A program made the position numbers and the translations under genes. The notes under the pieces are model-generated. The model saw only the letters and a list, made by a program, of their open reading frames with translations. It did no database searches and was not told the DNA's origin. Below are positions 50,401 to 59,261 of a stretch of 64,000 nt of DNA, piece after piece. The stretch is from Glandiceps talaboti (taxonomy: Eukaryota; Hemichordata; Enteropneusta; Spengelidae): assembly GCF_964340395.1 (NCBI RefSeq), contig NC_135564.1, positions 1,534,501 through 1,598,500 on the forward strand, given 5' to 3'. Every line of letters starts with the position of its first letter. Within the stretch, counting starts at the first letter, position 1.

Positions 50401-53400
50401 GTCCATTCAAGTGTGACACTAGTCAAGCATCACATCTGTTCATGTACTCTATTACAGTGTACTTAGGTCATACATGTTATTCCCCAATGTTTTTCTTTGT
50501 TCAGCCAAGGAAAATATGAGTGACCTAAGGGACCTTTGTCACCAAGAGTTGCTAGACGAGTAGTGTGCCTCAGGTCACTAGTATTTTTGAAGAAATATAT
50601 TGGGGAATAATATAATTATACCATCGCCAGTAATATTTTTTTAACAAATCGGGGAAAATACGGGCAATTTTGAGCGTTTTGTCTCAAATTTCAAACACAG
50701 CAGAACCAATGACATAGACACATGTTTTGGTGACCTAGAACAACCAGGGTATATATTCCATATTTTTGGTTTATGCATGGTATAATATACAGTATGTATT
50801 GTTTACACAATTTATGTATGGATTACAGGAAACTAAAAGACACAAGGCCAATAGGTATCATAGTCATGAATATACAAATGGGTCACTGTGTGATCTCACA
50901 GGAAGGCTGAGACAAACAGAAGTCAGGGTATGTATTATATATATAGATATACATTGTATATTCATTCACATCATTTGACACACAGTTCTTGGATCTTAAT
51001 TTTGTGTAAAAACCTCCCAAATCTGCATATATATAATTTATTATATATTTGTATATCATTCTACATGTAACACAAAATTAAGGGACTGAAGCATAGGTAG
51101 ACTTATTAATAAATTTCACACTATTTCAAAACTATGATATAAACAAGGATTACCAGTAGATCAAATTTCACATCAGATCAGAGTACTATGTACATTTGTC
51201 ATTGTAGCAAAATTGAGTTCTCATAATTTGATGAAGAAAACATTGAAACCTTATTTATGAACGATATTTCACATTAGAGTCAAATAAAAACAATACTATG
51301 GATCCAAATTACTGAACCTTGTCTTGTTGTTCACTGAAGGCAATAAACCATTTTCATGGTATTTTCACCAAAATATGATATCGACATGAAAATCACAAAA
51401 TTGAAAAAATAACATTTAAAAGATGCCATTCAAATTACAAATTTAAAATGTCTATCTTGATGTCTATCTTTTCTGAAATGTATAATATACGTGTGTAATT
51501 TAATATAACATGTTTTTCATTCGGCCTTGACATGTGTTATTTTCTTTTTGTTTACAGTTTATATGTAGTGAGGAAGGACCAGATATTGTGTACAGAATAG
51601 ATGAACCCGCCTCATGTAGTTATTTATTGACAATACACACCAACAAAGTGTGTAAACATCCATATTTAAAACCACCTGCCAGTCATAAACCTAAACCTAT
51701 TCTATGTTTTCCTGCACTGAATGATGACCAGTATGAAAAATATCTCACGGTCAAATATGGTAAGTATTTGAATTACACTTTCACACATCTTGGATTTCAT
51801 TCTTTTGTCACATGATTTCAGTGATTTGTCATGTGACAACCCAGAACATCAGAATAAGTGAATAAGTCCACAGGTCTTAACAAAAGCTTCAGTTGTGCTT
51901 TCACTAAAAATATCAATTGTGTGTAGTCTCTCAAAAGTTCAAATGTCTATGTTGACATGGTAACGACTTAATACGCCCTCCTAGACATGGTGCACTCTGC
52001 ATGTTCTCTGGCTTTTTTGTGATCTCATCATATATTTTGATGTCATGTTTGTGTCAAAGTGTCTTACTACACTCCTTGATTCCATGACATTACTGAGTAC
52101 AAAAACAATTGAAAAGTATGTGTCATTGTCTTAGTAACCAAATATCTAAGTGTGTGTCATTGTCTTAGTAACCAAATCTCTTTGTACATATTCAATCACA
52201 CATGTCATGCTGTGTTAACACCAATTTAGTTCAGGAATGAATGTTCATGGACTATGGGTTTTATAGTATCAAATAAAAATTTCTACTCACAGAGTCAAAA
52301 ACCTTTCGAAAGCGAATCCCAAATTTTCCCTGACATTTCATTACCATTGTCAAATTAGTTCCATTTTGGTTTTAATAATTCTTAGTGAGTTTTATCACAT
52401 AGCATTTTGTACACTGACTTAAGCCATAAATTGGGTTTTACTAACAGAGTGTGCCACTTTAATTTCTCATTTGGTGATTCTCTTTTCGTGATCCTCCTTC
52501 AGTATTGATTCTTGAGCGTAATGAATCCAAACTGCCAAAGGTAGTAACTCCGTCACTGTTATATGTTTGTTTTACAGAGGAAGAAGAAGATAGGAAACTT
52601 AGGGTTAAAGCCATAGAAGGTAAGACAAACAAATAATTTTTCTAGATGTCATAGCAGTTGATACAATGAATGAGTCTAAACAAGTTCACAGCGTTGTCCA
52701 ATTTAGTACAATAGAATAAAAACACTGTAACACTGAATAATTAGATCATTGCATGATCAAGGTCTGTAGATGGATTGAAATGTCGCATTCTTTTCTGATT
52801 TATCATGATTCCAAATTAACTACTAGTATATTTGACTGTCCTATTGATTCACATTGTATTCTCCAATGGTATTTATTGTTGTGATTTTATTTTGACAGAG
52901 GCTCTTGCAAAGCATCAAGCTGACCAAGAAAGGGCTTGGAAGTTTGCAAGCAACACTAGAGATAAGAAAGGTGACCATGTGATTGAGTCTCATGATATAG
53001 TAGTATCTAAAGAAGACCTGGTACAAACTATGTCAGCAAAAATCACTGATACGATGAAAACATTTCAACAAGAAGACTTCTCAGAAAACACAAAGGATAA
53101 TGATGAGAAAATTAATAAACATGCATTGGTGACCAAGTTATTTGAACTTGCATATGATTTGGATGCGTTAGCTCAAGAGTTTCAGATACATTCAGATAAA
53201 CCATTGTTGAAGGGAATTGGAGAGACTATTGAAACTGCCACGGATGAATTACATAAATTAGCTGCAAGTTTAAATAAAAATATGGATGAAGAAATATCAA
53301 AGGAAGATTTAGAGAAGTTGAACAAATTATACAGAGAAATTAATGATATAATGGAGTTGCTTGAAGATGTGAATGAGGAGAAATTACTTGAATTCTTGAA

Positions 53401-56400
53401 AGGTAAAGAAATATTGTAATAAATGTTTGTCTTGGATGTATTAAGAGTGGTTTGTTTTGTCTCAAATGCATACAACAGGTTTAAAAATCCTAGGAAAACA
53501 GACATTTTGAATTTCTGTTCTGTGTGCATTAATGGAGCAGTGAAGATGTCCTTCCCAGAGGGCAATGTCCAACATTTGTGAATGGACACTAATGGCATCT
53601 TGGGTAAATATCAACTGGTGCTTCATTTACATTGTTGGTCAAAATGATGAAAACTGTGTTTTCTTGTGAGTCACCACATAGTAAGGCATAGGCTGTGTGC
53701 CCTCTAATGATAGCCAAATTTGTTGTTGTTGGTCAGTGTTTTAAAAACTGCCATTTTTGTGAGTCATCACATAGTAAGAGATAGTGGAACATCAAATGTT
53801 GGTGCGTCACTAGAAATTGTGTGCATCATCAGCATGTCAAATTGGCTTAGAGGGCACACTGCTTAGAGGGAACATTGTATCTCAGTGTCAGCTGACTTGA
53901 TATCATGTTGTACTACACCTCAACTTTGCTTTTAATTAGTTTATCATGATAAACATTCTGATAATATTTTGTAATATTACAGTGCATTCTACTACAGAAG
54001 AATTAAATTTTGATATGGAAGAAGATATTGAGTTTGACCAGGCAGAGCTAGAGAATTGGCTAGATGAGTTTGCTAGCGTACTTGACAGTGCAGTACCAAG
54101 TATGGATACAGATCACAGGGAAGGGATGGCTGCCCACAGTGAAAGGTAAGGGTGTACCTTCCCTCTATGTCCACAAGGATGTTTTCACAAGAGAGGATTC
54201 ATTGATGGAAGAGTGCAACCTTTGGATAACAAAAATAGAGTACTGCAAACCTGGAAATTTTCACTTATTTCGCTCAAGAGCAAATGCACAAAAATAAGTA
54301 GTGACTAAATACCTTCTTTTACATGGACACAATGTACAATTTTATCTTGAGAGTGTACTTGTTGGAATGTGATTTGATTTTTATAATGAAGGTGAAACTT
54401 TATCACTGCTATCAAAAAAGGTGTTCAGAAATTACTCTGAAATTACAAGAAAGCTTGGCACCCTTGTTACCTATTCAGCAACAACAGGCTATATCACTGA
54501 GTCATGATAGAGAAGTCATTTATAAGTGGACACTTTATAATCTATACTTTATCGGTTTGATCCCATACCTCGTCATTTGTTCTGATTTGCTGTAGGGTGG
54601 TTATCAGAAAAAAACAAAAGATTGTACAGTTTGGCCACTAGGAGTGCTGTTCCAGAAGTAGCCATATACCTCTGGAAAGTCATCATTTCCTAGTGTTTCA
54701 CAGCTAAAATGAATGATAATTTCAGCTAGGCTAAATAGTTCTGCTTATTTTTCAAGGATGACATAATGTGTTAAAAACAGGCAATATTGTTTTAAATGCA
54801 TTTTGTGGAATATTTTGCATACAGCGATATATAATTGATATCTAATAGCAAAGTTTTATCATTGGTTTTGAATTATCAAACTTAGGCATTGGTTGTCTAT
54901 TGCATGTTCTTTTCCATAGTGGGCATGACCTATCAACTGCTGCCACAAGTAAGACAGACAACTTACAAGAACAGATTTTGGATGGAACTGAAGATGAAGA
55001 AGAAGAAGAAGAAGACGAGGAGGAGGAAGATGATGATGTTGAAGAAATGTTGATGAAGGAAAATCTTGACAACTATGATGATGAAACTGCTGTCAAAGAA
55101 TTGCAAGACGGACTTAATGAAATCACCTCTGATCCAAATGACAGAGAAAAAATAGCTGGTGCGGCTGACGAAATCCGTGAAAGTGTTCTGCAGCAATTTG
55201 ATGAGATCCTTGCAGAAGTATGTAAAATAAGTAATTTGTGTATTTACAGTTGTTGATTCTTTTTTTGAATACTGATAATTAATTATTTCAAATACCTACA
55301 TTGGGCTGTGATTGGATGACTGAATCAGAATATGTATTGAATACCGATAATTATTCATTTCAAATATCTACATTGGGCTGTGATTGGATGACTGAATTTG
55401 AATATATATTGAATATTGATAATTATTCATTTCAAATATCTACATTGGGCTGTGATTGGATGACTGAATTTGAATATATATTGAATATTGATAATTATTC
55501 ATTTCAAATATCTACATTGGGCTGTGATTGGATGACTGAATTTGAATATATATTGAATATTGATAATTATTCATTTCAAATACCTACATTGGGTTGTGAT
55601 TGGATGACTGAATATGAATATGTATTGAATACTGATAATTATTCATTTCAAATATCTACATTGGGCTGTGATTGGATAACTGAATATGAATATGTATAAG
55701 ATAGTGGTACATGTACAGAATAAAGAACCAGATATGCCATATCATATATTAAAGAGTAAAATACAGTCATGACATTGGAAGTTTTTCTTCTTTTTTTTGA
55801 AGGCCAAAGAAGAATTTGGTGGTGATGCTATTTTTGATGAAATAGATCAAAGAGATGCAGCCAGGAAATTAGCCAAGACCTTGACAAAGTTGATTGACAC
55901 CTTGAAAACTGACCAACAAAAAGACACCAGTCCAAGTAAGATTCTATATACTAAATAAATCCATAATTATACCTCTGTAGTTTTAGATGTATTAATTACA
56001 GACATTTTGTATACTGTGACAGAACCCTATGATGCACAAGTGCAAGAGTGGCATGAGGGCTTGCAGTGTTCTCTTTGGCCGTACTTTCATGAGCATGGCA
56101 AGTGAAAGTGCAGCAGAAAACACTGCAAGCACAAGTTCAAATACCCCTGAGTACCTACACTAGAACTCATGTGAAATGGGGTGCTGTTAATGTTATTATT
56201 ACATATGTTTATCTGAAACAGTGAATTTCTGTGAAAAAATGATACTGTGCAATCTCGCGCTTTTGTGTAGAACAAACAATCATGCCTTCATTTGCATGCA
56301 GGTATGCAGTCATTATGTTTTCAGTATTGCATTGCAGTGCAAATGGCACTAGTATCTGCATGCTACGGGAGAAGTAATCTCTAGTACATATGTAATAATA

Positions 56401-56857
56401 ACTTGGTATTCACCTGTTATACCCATTTCATCATTTTAGTACCATTTGTACACTTTTACAGACCCTCTGATAAGTAGTAATAATCTAAGACAACGATTTA
56501 AAGGCCCACTTTGAAAAAGGATTAAAATTAGGTTTGAAAAACAGTTGTCTGGCAGAGCTATAGAAAAATTTGGCCAAAGAACAAAAGAATAATCCTATGT
56601 AATTCTTGTGGTGCCATCAATAAGATACCACTAATAAGAGAACCTGGGATTGAAACCTTGGCCTTTAAATGTCAGGGATTATTAACTGTACACCTTTTCT
56701 GAGGTGTAACATCATATAATTATTTGTTTTAATCAGAGAAAACGCTTGGAGGTGTTTCTGAGAATAAGCCTGCTGTACCAGACCAACAACACGGAACTAA
56801 AAATATTGATGAAGACGGCAATGATGATGACGATGATGATGATGATCTAACTAATAC

Positions 56858-56896
<39 letters not shown>

Positions 56897-59121
56897 CAGA
56901 GTACGAGTTAGAGTCACCAAAATTAACATTGCTGGTAAAAATGTGGACTCAGAGAGTGAACTATATGATAGCAAGTATAGGAAAATAGAACAAGCTGTAG
57001 AAGAACATTTAGAAAATGCTGGCATCAATCCAGATGGTAAGTATAGCATCTAAGAAATAAAATACACCTCACTAGTGTGATGTGTTATAATGGTAATAAT
57101 GAACAGTATCTGTAATGTTCTTATTCTTTGTTTTCAAAGTTCTAGACACAGTTGTACAGTAATTGTTACATCAGGGGCAGACCCATAATGGCACAATGTC
57201 TTTGTTTGCAAAGCTCTAGACACGCTTGCACAGTAATTGTTACATCAGGGACAGACCCATAATGGCACAACATCTTTGTTTGTAAAGTTCTAGACACAGT
57301 TGTACAGTTATTTTTACTTCAGGGGCAGACCCATAATGGCACAATGTCTTTGTTTGCAAAGTTCTAGACACGCTTGCACAGTAATTGTTACTTCAAGGGC
57401 AGACCCATAATGGCACAATGTCTTTGTTTGCAAAGCTCTAGACACAGTTGTACAGTTATTTTTACTTCAGTGGCAGACCCATAATGGTACAATGGCCCTC
57501 AAACTTCCACAGTTCATTAGAATTCATACAATCCATGCAACCAATGTAGCACATGGTATTATATCTGTCCTACCAGGTCTCCCTCCTTTTGTGCAGTTGC
57601 TTTGACTTGGGCACAATTCCCGGTACCCGCAATAACATTTTACCAAATGCTAGAGGATCAAAATAGAACAAGATGGTCAATTTATTCTCTGGCACACCTA
57701 TTAGTAATGCATGTGTAGTGTGTACTTCAGTGTTGTACTGGACTTCATTTTATATAATAATGAGCCATATAGGAATACAGAAATAAGATATAGAGTTACC
57801 CTTTTTGAATCTACGTCACCTAACTAAATGGCTTTACATCGTTACTCTGATTACATATAAGTGATTAGGATGAAACCTACATAGTGATAACAACTTGATA
57901 ATTTTAGTAGTCAGTTGAGATACTACTAAATAATTAGTCTCGTTTTTCAAAAATATCATAGATATGTCTACATGATGACACCTAATTACACACTTACTAA
58001 TTTGATGATGGAATAGGCAAAATGCATTATATAAATAAAAGTCGCTGTTTATTTGATGTTACACAATTGAAAAAAAATGAACTTCCTTTCGTAAAATAGG
58101 TTGTAAGTTCAATGGTTTTAAGCTCATATTTGTTTCAAAATAAACGATTCTCAATAAAAAAACAACAGCTTGTGTGTCTGCCTACAGGAAGTTAAAATTA
58201 TAGCATATGATCATATTTGTTTCACAATACATGATTTTCAATAAATGTCTGCCTACAGGAAAAATTGAAGTTAAAATTATAGCATATGATCCAACTGATG
58301 ATGAAAGTGGTATGACAGTATTATCCGAAGAAGAAAGTACATATTTTAAAGACATGATTGTTGGTATATTGGTAAGTATATCATAATTCATGTAGTTAGT
58401 ATTCCCCCCCCCCCCCCATATATAGGAAAATGAGTGACTTAAGGGACCTTGTCATTACAAGTCCAAAAATCAGTACTGTTAGGTCACAAGTATTTTCAGG
58501 CTGAATGAAGACAAATTATGGGGGGGGGGGGGGACAATATAATTATACCTCCTCAAGCATAATTTATGAAAACTGCAATTTGGAATGTTTTGACTCATAG
58601 TTTGGGCACTGTAGAACCAATGATGTAGACCTATGTTGTGACAACAACCAGGATATAAATGCCGTATTTTTAGTTAGTAAGTGTTCAACTTGGCTTGTGT
58701 GGGGTTCGAGCTTTGTATTACACAATAAATGATAACTGGGACACTTGTGACATGATATCTCTATGTGTGACTTTTTCATTGTATAATTCTACAAGAAATG
58801 TACATGTCTATGGGTGTCAGTGAAATATACCAATCAATGAAAACTTGGTTTTCAGAAAAAATTTTCCTTTGTTTGAATTTTATTTTCAGTGGCAAATAGA
58901 ATCTTTCTTTTCTTGAATATTATTTTCAAAGTAAATGGAAGCTGAAATCTATTTTCAGTTCAAAACTGAAATCTCATGAATTTTACTTCTAGGGAGGAGG
59001 GCAAGAATCGTCAAATGAAGAAAAAAGACAACAGAGACTTGAAGACAACTATTCATTTGTATGGAGTAATTCTGAATCACCAGAACACCAAACATTAGTT
59101 GATAGCGATGACACAGAATAA
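47330..59121 (+). CDS. OS9: OS-9, ER lectin of glycoprotein ER-associated degradation (13 exons, complete)
   Basis: The gene encodes the ER-lumenal lectin OS-9. In animals it recognises trimmed N-glycans on misfolded glycoproteins and hands them to the SEL1L-HRD1 ubiquitin ligase. Thirteen exons with GT..AG borders and consistent phases sum to 2454 nt (817 residues). The start is the first ATG of a hydrophobic signal peptide (core LSLVSTVFSLNFALF). Residues about 105-225 form the MRH domain. WW at 114-115, Q127, R185, E206 and Y212 match the mannose-binding residues of human OS-9, and cysteines at 107, 120, 178, 193 and 210 fit its disulfides. A long Glu/Lys-rich helical middle (exon 7), acidic tracts (exons 9 and 11) and a C-terminal RVRVRVTKINI block, conserved in vertebrate OS-9, follow. 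It is longer than human OS-9 (about 667), mostly from exon 7 and acidic runs. The paralog ERLEC1 has two MRH domains; only one is present here. Confidence 0.95.
48551..48668 (+). other. Partial duplications of the exon 2 splice acceptor and exon start
   Basis: Just before true exon 2 (48683) the DNA contains an earlier copy of its acceptor and first 39 bases at 48617-48668 (CCTTTACAG then CCAATGGGAAATAGTG and so on), 53 bp upstream. A more decayed third copy with a TA-repeat expansion lies at 48551-48614 (GAAG then CCAGTGGAAAATAG). Use of the middle copy would add 12 codons (PMGNSVIYMKSK) and then TGA in frame. Confidence 0.9.
48683..48853 (+). CDS. OS9: OS9 exon 2
   Basis: Acceptor TTGTCTTTACAG, donor AAG/GTGGGT; phases 0/0, 57 codons. 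Contains SKYGQEYECQLPD (human SKYKQRYECRLP) and the region leading to the first MRH cysteine (HSPCLIK). Confidence 0.95.
49574..49714 (+). CDS. OS9: OS9 exon 3 (MRH domain, WW motif)
   Basis: Acceptor CTTTTTTAG, donor ACA/GTGAGT; phases 0/0, 47 codons. Encodes TKNWWTYEFCYG and the conserved Gln of VKQYH, the tandem tryptophans and Gln that contact mannose in OS-9. Confidence 0.96.
49836..49935 (+). repeat. Dispersed repeat family D, copy 1 (OS9 intron 3)
   Basis: TGAAAAAACAGTTGTCAGGCAG, AGCTATAGAAACTTGTTCC, AGAACACAAAAGTATAATCC and AATGTAATCTT match a segment at 56527-56605 in OS9 intron 10. Adjoins a family B copy. Confidence 0.65.
49958..50105 (+). mobile_element. Dispersed element family B (OS9 intron 3)
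   Basis: TTGTTGTTGTGTGTGAAAAT, CTTGTGAGTCACCACATAGT, AAGAGATAGGGGAATACCAA, TCACTAGAAATTGTGTGCGT and TAGAGGGCACACTG, nearly the same as copies at 53693-53861 and 61227-61397. Non-coding; its right end GAGGGCACACTG pairs with the left-end CAGTGTGCCCTC of other copies. Confidence 0.75.
50474..50772 (+). mobile_element. Dispersed element family C, copy 1 (OS9 intron 3)
   Basis: Inverted TTATTCCCC (50478-50486) and GGGGAATAAT (50602-50611) frame TGAGTGACCTAAGGGACCTT. A tail follows with AGAACCAATGACATAGACAC and ACAACCAGGGTATATATTCC. The same order of blocks occurs at 58395-58680. Confidence 0.75.
50829..50927 (+). CDS. OS9: OS9 exon 4 (MRH domain)
   Basis: Acceptor ATTACAG, donor AGG/GTATGT; 33 codons, phases 0/0. 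Contains RYHSHEYTNGSLCDLTGRLR; the second Arg of GRLR aligns with the sugar-binding Arg of human OS-9. NGS is a potential N-glycosylation sequon. Confidence 0.96.
51558..51759 (+). CDS. OS9: OS9 exon 5 (end of MRH domain)
   Basis: Acceptor TTGTTTACAG, donor TATG/GTAAGT; 202 nt, phase 0 to 1. Encodes FICSEEG, then RIDEPASCSYLLTI, whose Glu and Tyr align with the last two ligand-contact residues, and the PHPYLKPP-like proline segment typical of OS-9 after the lectin domain (here KHPYLKPP). Confidence 0.96.
51760..52577. other. OS9 intron 5
   Basis: GTAAGT to TTTTACAG. A short duplication (AAGTATGTGTCATTGTCTTA / AAGTGTGTGTCATTGTCTTA) at about 52114-52180; otherwise nothing recognised. Confidence 0.8.
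52578..52619 (+). CDS. OS9: OS9 exon 6 (42-nt microexon)
   Basis: Acceptor TTTGTTTTACAG, donor GAAG/GTAAGA; phases 1/1. Encodes EEEEDRKLRVKAIE, joining the post-MRH segment to the helical middle region. Being 14 codons with equal phases, skipping it would keep frame. Confidence 0.88.
52899..53402 (+). CDS. OS9: OS9 exon 7 (long charged helical region)
   Basis: Acceptor TTTTGACAG, donor AAAG/GTAAAG; 504 nt, phases 1/1, so skipping preserves frame. Encodes 168 residues starting EALAKHQADQERAWKF, rich in Glu, Lys, Asp and Leu with heptad-like spacing (LEKLNKLYREINDIMELLED), likely coiled coil. No counterpart of this length in human OS-9 that I can align. Read-through of the donor would add only GKEIL and a stop, a possible truncated isoform. 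Confidence 0.88.
53638..53861 (+). mobile_element. Dispersed element family B with 16-bp inverted ends (OS9 intron 7)
   Basis: A full copy runs from CTGTGTGCCCTCTAATGATA (53693) to GGCTTAGAGGGCACACTGC (53861). GTGTGCCCTCTAA and TTAGAGGGCACAC are exact reverse complements. A partial copy of the inner sequence (TTCTTGTGAGTCACCACATA) precedes it at 53638-53692, suggesting nested or repeated insertion. Confidence 0.8.
53983..54145 (+). CDS. OS9: OS9 exon 8
   Basis: Acceptor GTAATATTACAG, donor GAAAG/GTAAGG; 163 nt, phase 1 to 2. Encodes VHSTTEELNFDMEEDIEFDQ and ELENWLDEFASVLDSAV, an acidic segment with an amphipathic helix, not clearly alignable outside its group. Confidence 0.88.
54146..54919. 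other. OS9 intron 8
   Basis: GTAAGG to TTTTCCATAG. Includes GGCCACTAGGAGTGCTG at about 54633, a weak CTCF-like half match. Two small open frames (54064-54297 and 54323-54595) overlap it and are not supported as exons. Confidence 0.75.
54920..55217 (+). CDS. OS9: OS9 exon 9 (acidic tract)
   Basis: Acceptor TTCTTTTCCATAG, donor GCAGAA/GTATGT; 298 nt, phase 2 to 0. Encodes a Glu/Asp run (residues like DEEEEEEDEEEEDDDVEEML) comparable in position to the EEEEDEDEDED tract of vertebrate OS-9. A helical stretch follows (LQDGLNEITSDPNDREKIAG, then IRESVLQQFDEILAE) that parallels the human ELEGIL..SDRDRLRSEV region. Confidence 0.92.
55280..55700. repeat. 72-bp minisatellite in OS9 intron 9, about 5.5 copies
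   Basis: The unit TGTGATTGGATGACTGAATT, TGAATATATATTGAATATTG, ATAATTATTCATTTCAAATA, TCTACATTGGGC recurs with a 72-bp period. As the period is 24 codons, a plus-strand frame is open throughout (55301-55699). Exon 9 cannot read into it (stop before 55260) and no convincing acceptor/donor pair brackets it, so it is most likely intronic. Confidence 0.92.
55803..55935 (+). CDS. OS9: OS9 exon 10
   Basis: Acceptor TTTTTTTTGAAG, donor CCAA/GTAAGA; 133 nt, phase 0 to 1. Encodes AKEEFGGDAIFDEIDQRDAA and KLAKTLTKLIDTLKTDQQ, matching the human segment ending LTSTLNKLIKRLEEKQ. Confidence 0.92.
56020..56405 (+). mobile_element. Dispersed element family A, longest copy (OS9 intron 10)
   Basis: Starts GAACCCTATGATGCACAAGT. 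It passes through TTGCAGTGTTCTCTTTGG, GCAGAAAACACTGCAAGCAC, AATACCCCTGAGTACC and TTTGCATGCAGGTATGCAGT, and ends CTCTAGTACATATGTAATAA. Same block order as the minus copy at 6715-7067; the short copies at 6342 and 62885 share its right part. The TGCAGTGTTCTC / AGAAAACACTGCA pair is an internal inverted repeat. Confidence 0.78.
56527..56605 (+). repeat. Dispersed repeat family D, copy 2 (OS9 intron 10)
   Basis: GTTTGAAAAACAGTTGTCTG, GCAGAGCTATAGAAA and AGAACAAAAGAATAATCCTA match 49836-49935. Confidence 0.65.
56737..57036 (+). CDS. OS9: OS9 exon 11 (poly-Asp and conserved C-terminal block)
   Basis: Acceptor TTTTAATCAG, donor GATG/GTAAGT; 300 nt, phases 1/1. Encodes two aspartate runs, the second of 13 Asp made almost only of GAT codons (56859-56897). 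RVRVRVTKINIAGKNVDSES and a segment ending IEQAVEEHLENAGINPDG follow, corresponding to the human VRVRVTKLRLGG..IEGLVKELLEREGL block. Confidence 0.95.
57110..57495. repeat. About 75-bp tandem repeat in OS9 intron 11, 5 copies
   Basis: The unit AAGTTCTAGACACAGTTGTA, CAGTAATTGTTACATCAGGG, GCAGACCCATAATGGCACAA, TGTCTTTGTTTGC repeats with alternating ACACAGTTGTACAG and ACACGCTTGCACAG variants, giving a higher-order ABAB-like pattern. Confidence 0.92.
57500..58120. other. Remainder of OS9 intron 11
   Basis: No recognisable feature apart from the duplication at its end (58124-58210). Confidence 0.6.
58124..58210 (+). other. Partial duplication of the exon 12 splice acceptor and exon start
   Basis: The branch/pyrimidine region, acceptor (GTCTGCCTACAG at 58176-58187) and about 23 bases of exon sequence (GAAGTTAAAATTATAGCATA) are repeated in tandem immediately before the true exon 12 acceptor at 58258. 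The two acceptors are 71 bp apart. Joining exon 11 (phase 1) to the upstream acceptor gives GGA AGT TAA, a stop after two codons. Confidence 0.92.
58259..58371 (+). CDS. OS9: OS9 exon 12
   Basis: Acceptor GTCTGCCTACAG, donor TTG/GTAAGT; 113 nt, phase 1 to 0. Encodes GKIEVKIIAYDPTDDESG and LSEEESTYFKDMIVGIL, matching human GKIEIKIVRPW and LTDEDTRNLKEIFFNIL. Confidence 0.94.
58395..58680 (+). mobile_element. Dispersed element family C, copy 2 with C14/G14 ends (OS9 intron 12)
   Basis: A C-run of 14 (58404-58417) and a G-run of 14 (58520-58533) occupy the inverted-end positions that are CCCC and GGGG in copy 1 (50482-50485, 50602-50605). Between and beyond lie GAGTGACTTAAGGGACCTTG, ACAATATAATTATACC, AGAACCAATGATGTAGACCT and ACAACCAGGATATAAATGCC, all shared with copy 1. 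Confidence 0.8.
58993..59121 (+). CDS. OS9: OS9 exon 13 (C-terminus and stop)
   Basis: Acceptor TTTTACTTCTAG, phase 0, 42 codons and TAA at 59119-59121. Encodes GGGQESSNEEKRQQRLEDNY then SFVWSN, comparable to human EEAQKERQRQKELESNYRRVWG. The end is acidic (VDSDDTE) with no KDEL-type retention signal, as usual for OS-9. Confidence 0.95.
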   Translation, partial: GGGQESSNEEKRQQRLEDNYSFVWSNSESPEHQTLVDSDDTE

Positions 59122-59235
59122 TCATATACATATATTTACATGAAAGACTAGTACAATGAATAGAAATCAAGCTGCAAAAAAGAGAAAGGGTTGAACAATT
59201 GTTTAAGAGATAAACACATTTGATATGACCCTATT

Positions 59236-59241
59236 ATTAAA
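59236..59241 (+). terminator. OS9: Candidate OS9 polyadenylation signal
   Basis: ATTAAA, 115 nt after the stop codon. A common variant signal, but AT-rich DNA makes chance occurrence likely. Confidence 0.25.
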
Positions 59242-59261
59242 ACAGTCCTACAACCATAGTC

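Noticed and set aside
53182-53598. 138-codon minus-strand frame
   Set aside because: Shadow of OS9 exon 7: Ser/Asn-rich antisense of a Glu/Lys-rich coding region.
54633-54649. CTCF-like GGCCACTAGGAGTGCTG in OS9 intron 8
   Set aside because: Matches only the first half of the core; the critical GGGGGC/GGTGGC segment is replaced by GGAGTGC.
56729-57049. 106-codon minus-strand Ser-rich frame
   Set aside because: Antisense of the poly-Asp coding exon 11.
47330-59121. ERLEC1 (XTP3-B) instead of OS9
   Set aside because: ERLEC1 carries two MRH domains; this gene has a single WW-type MRH followed by acidic tracts and the RVRVRV C-terminal block, which is the OS-9 architecture.
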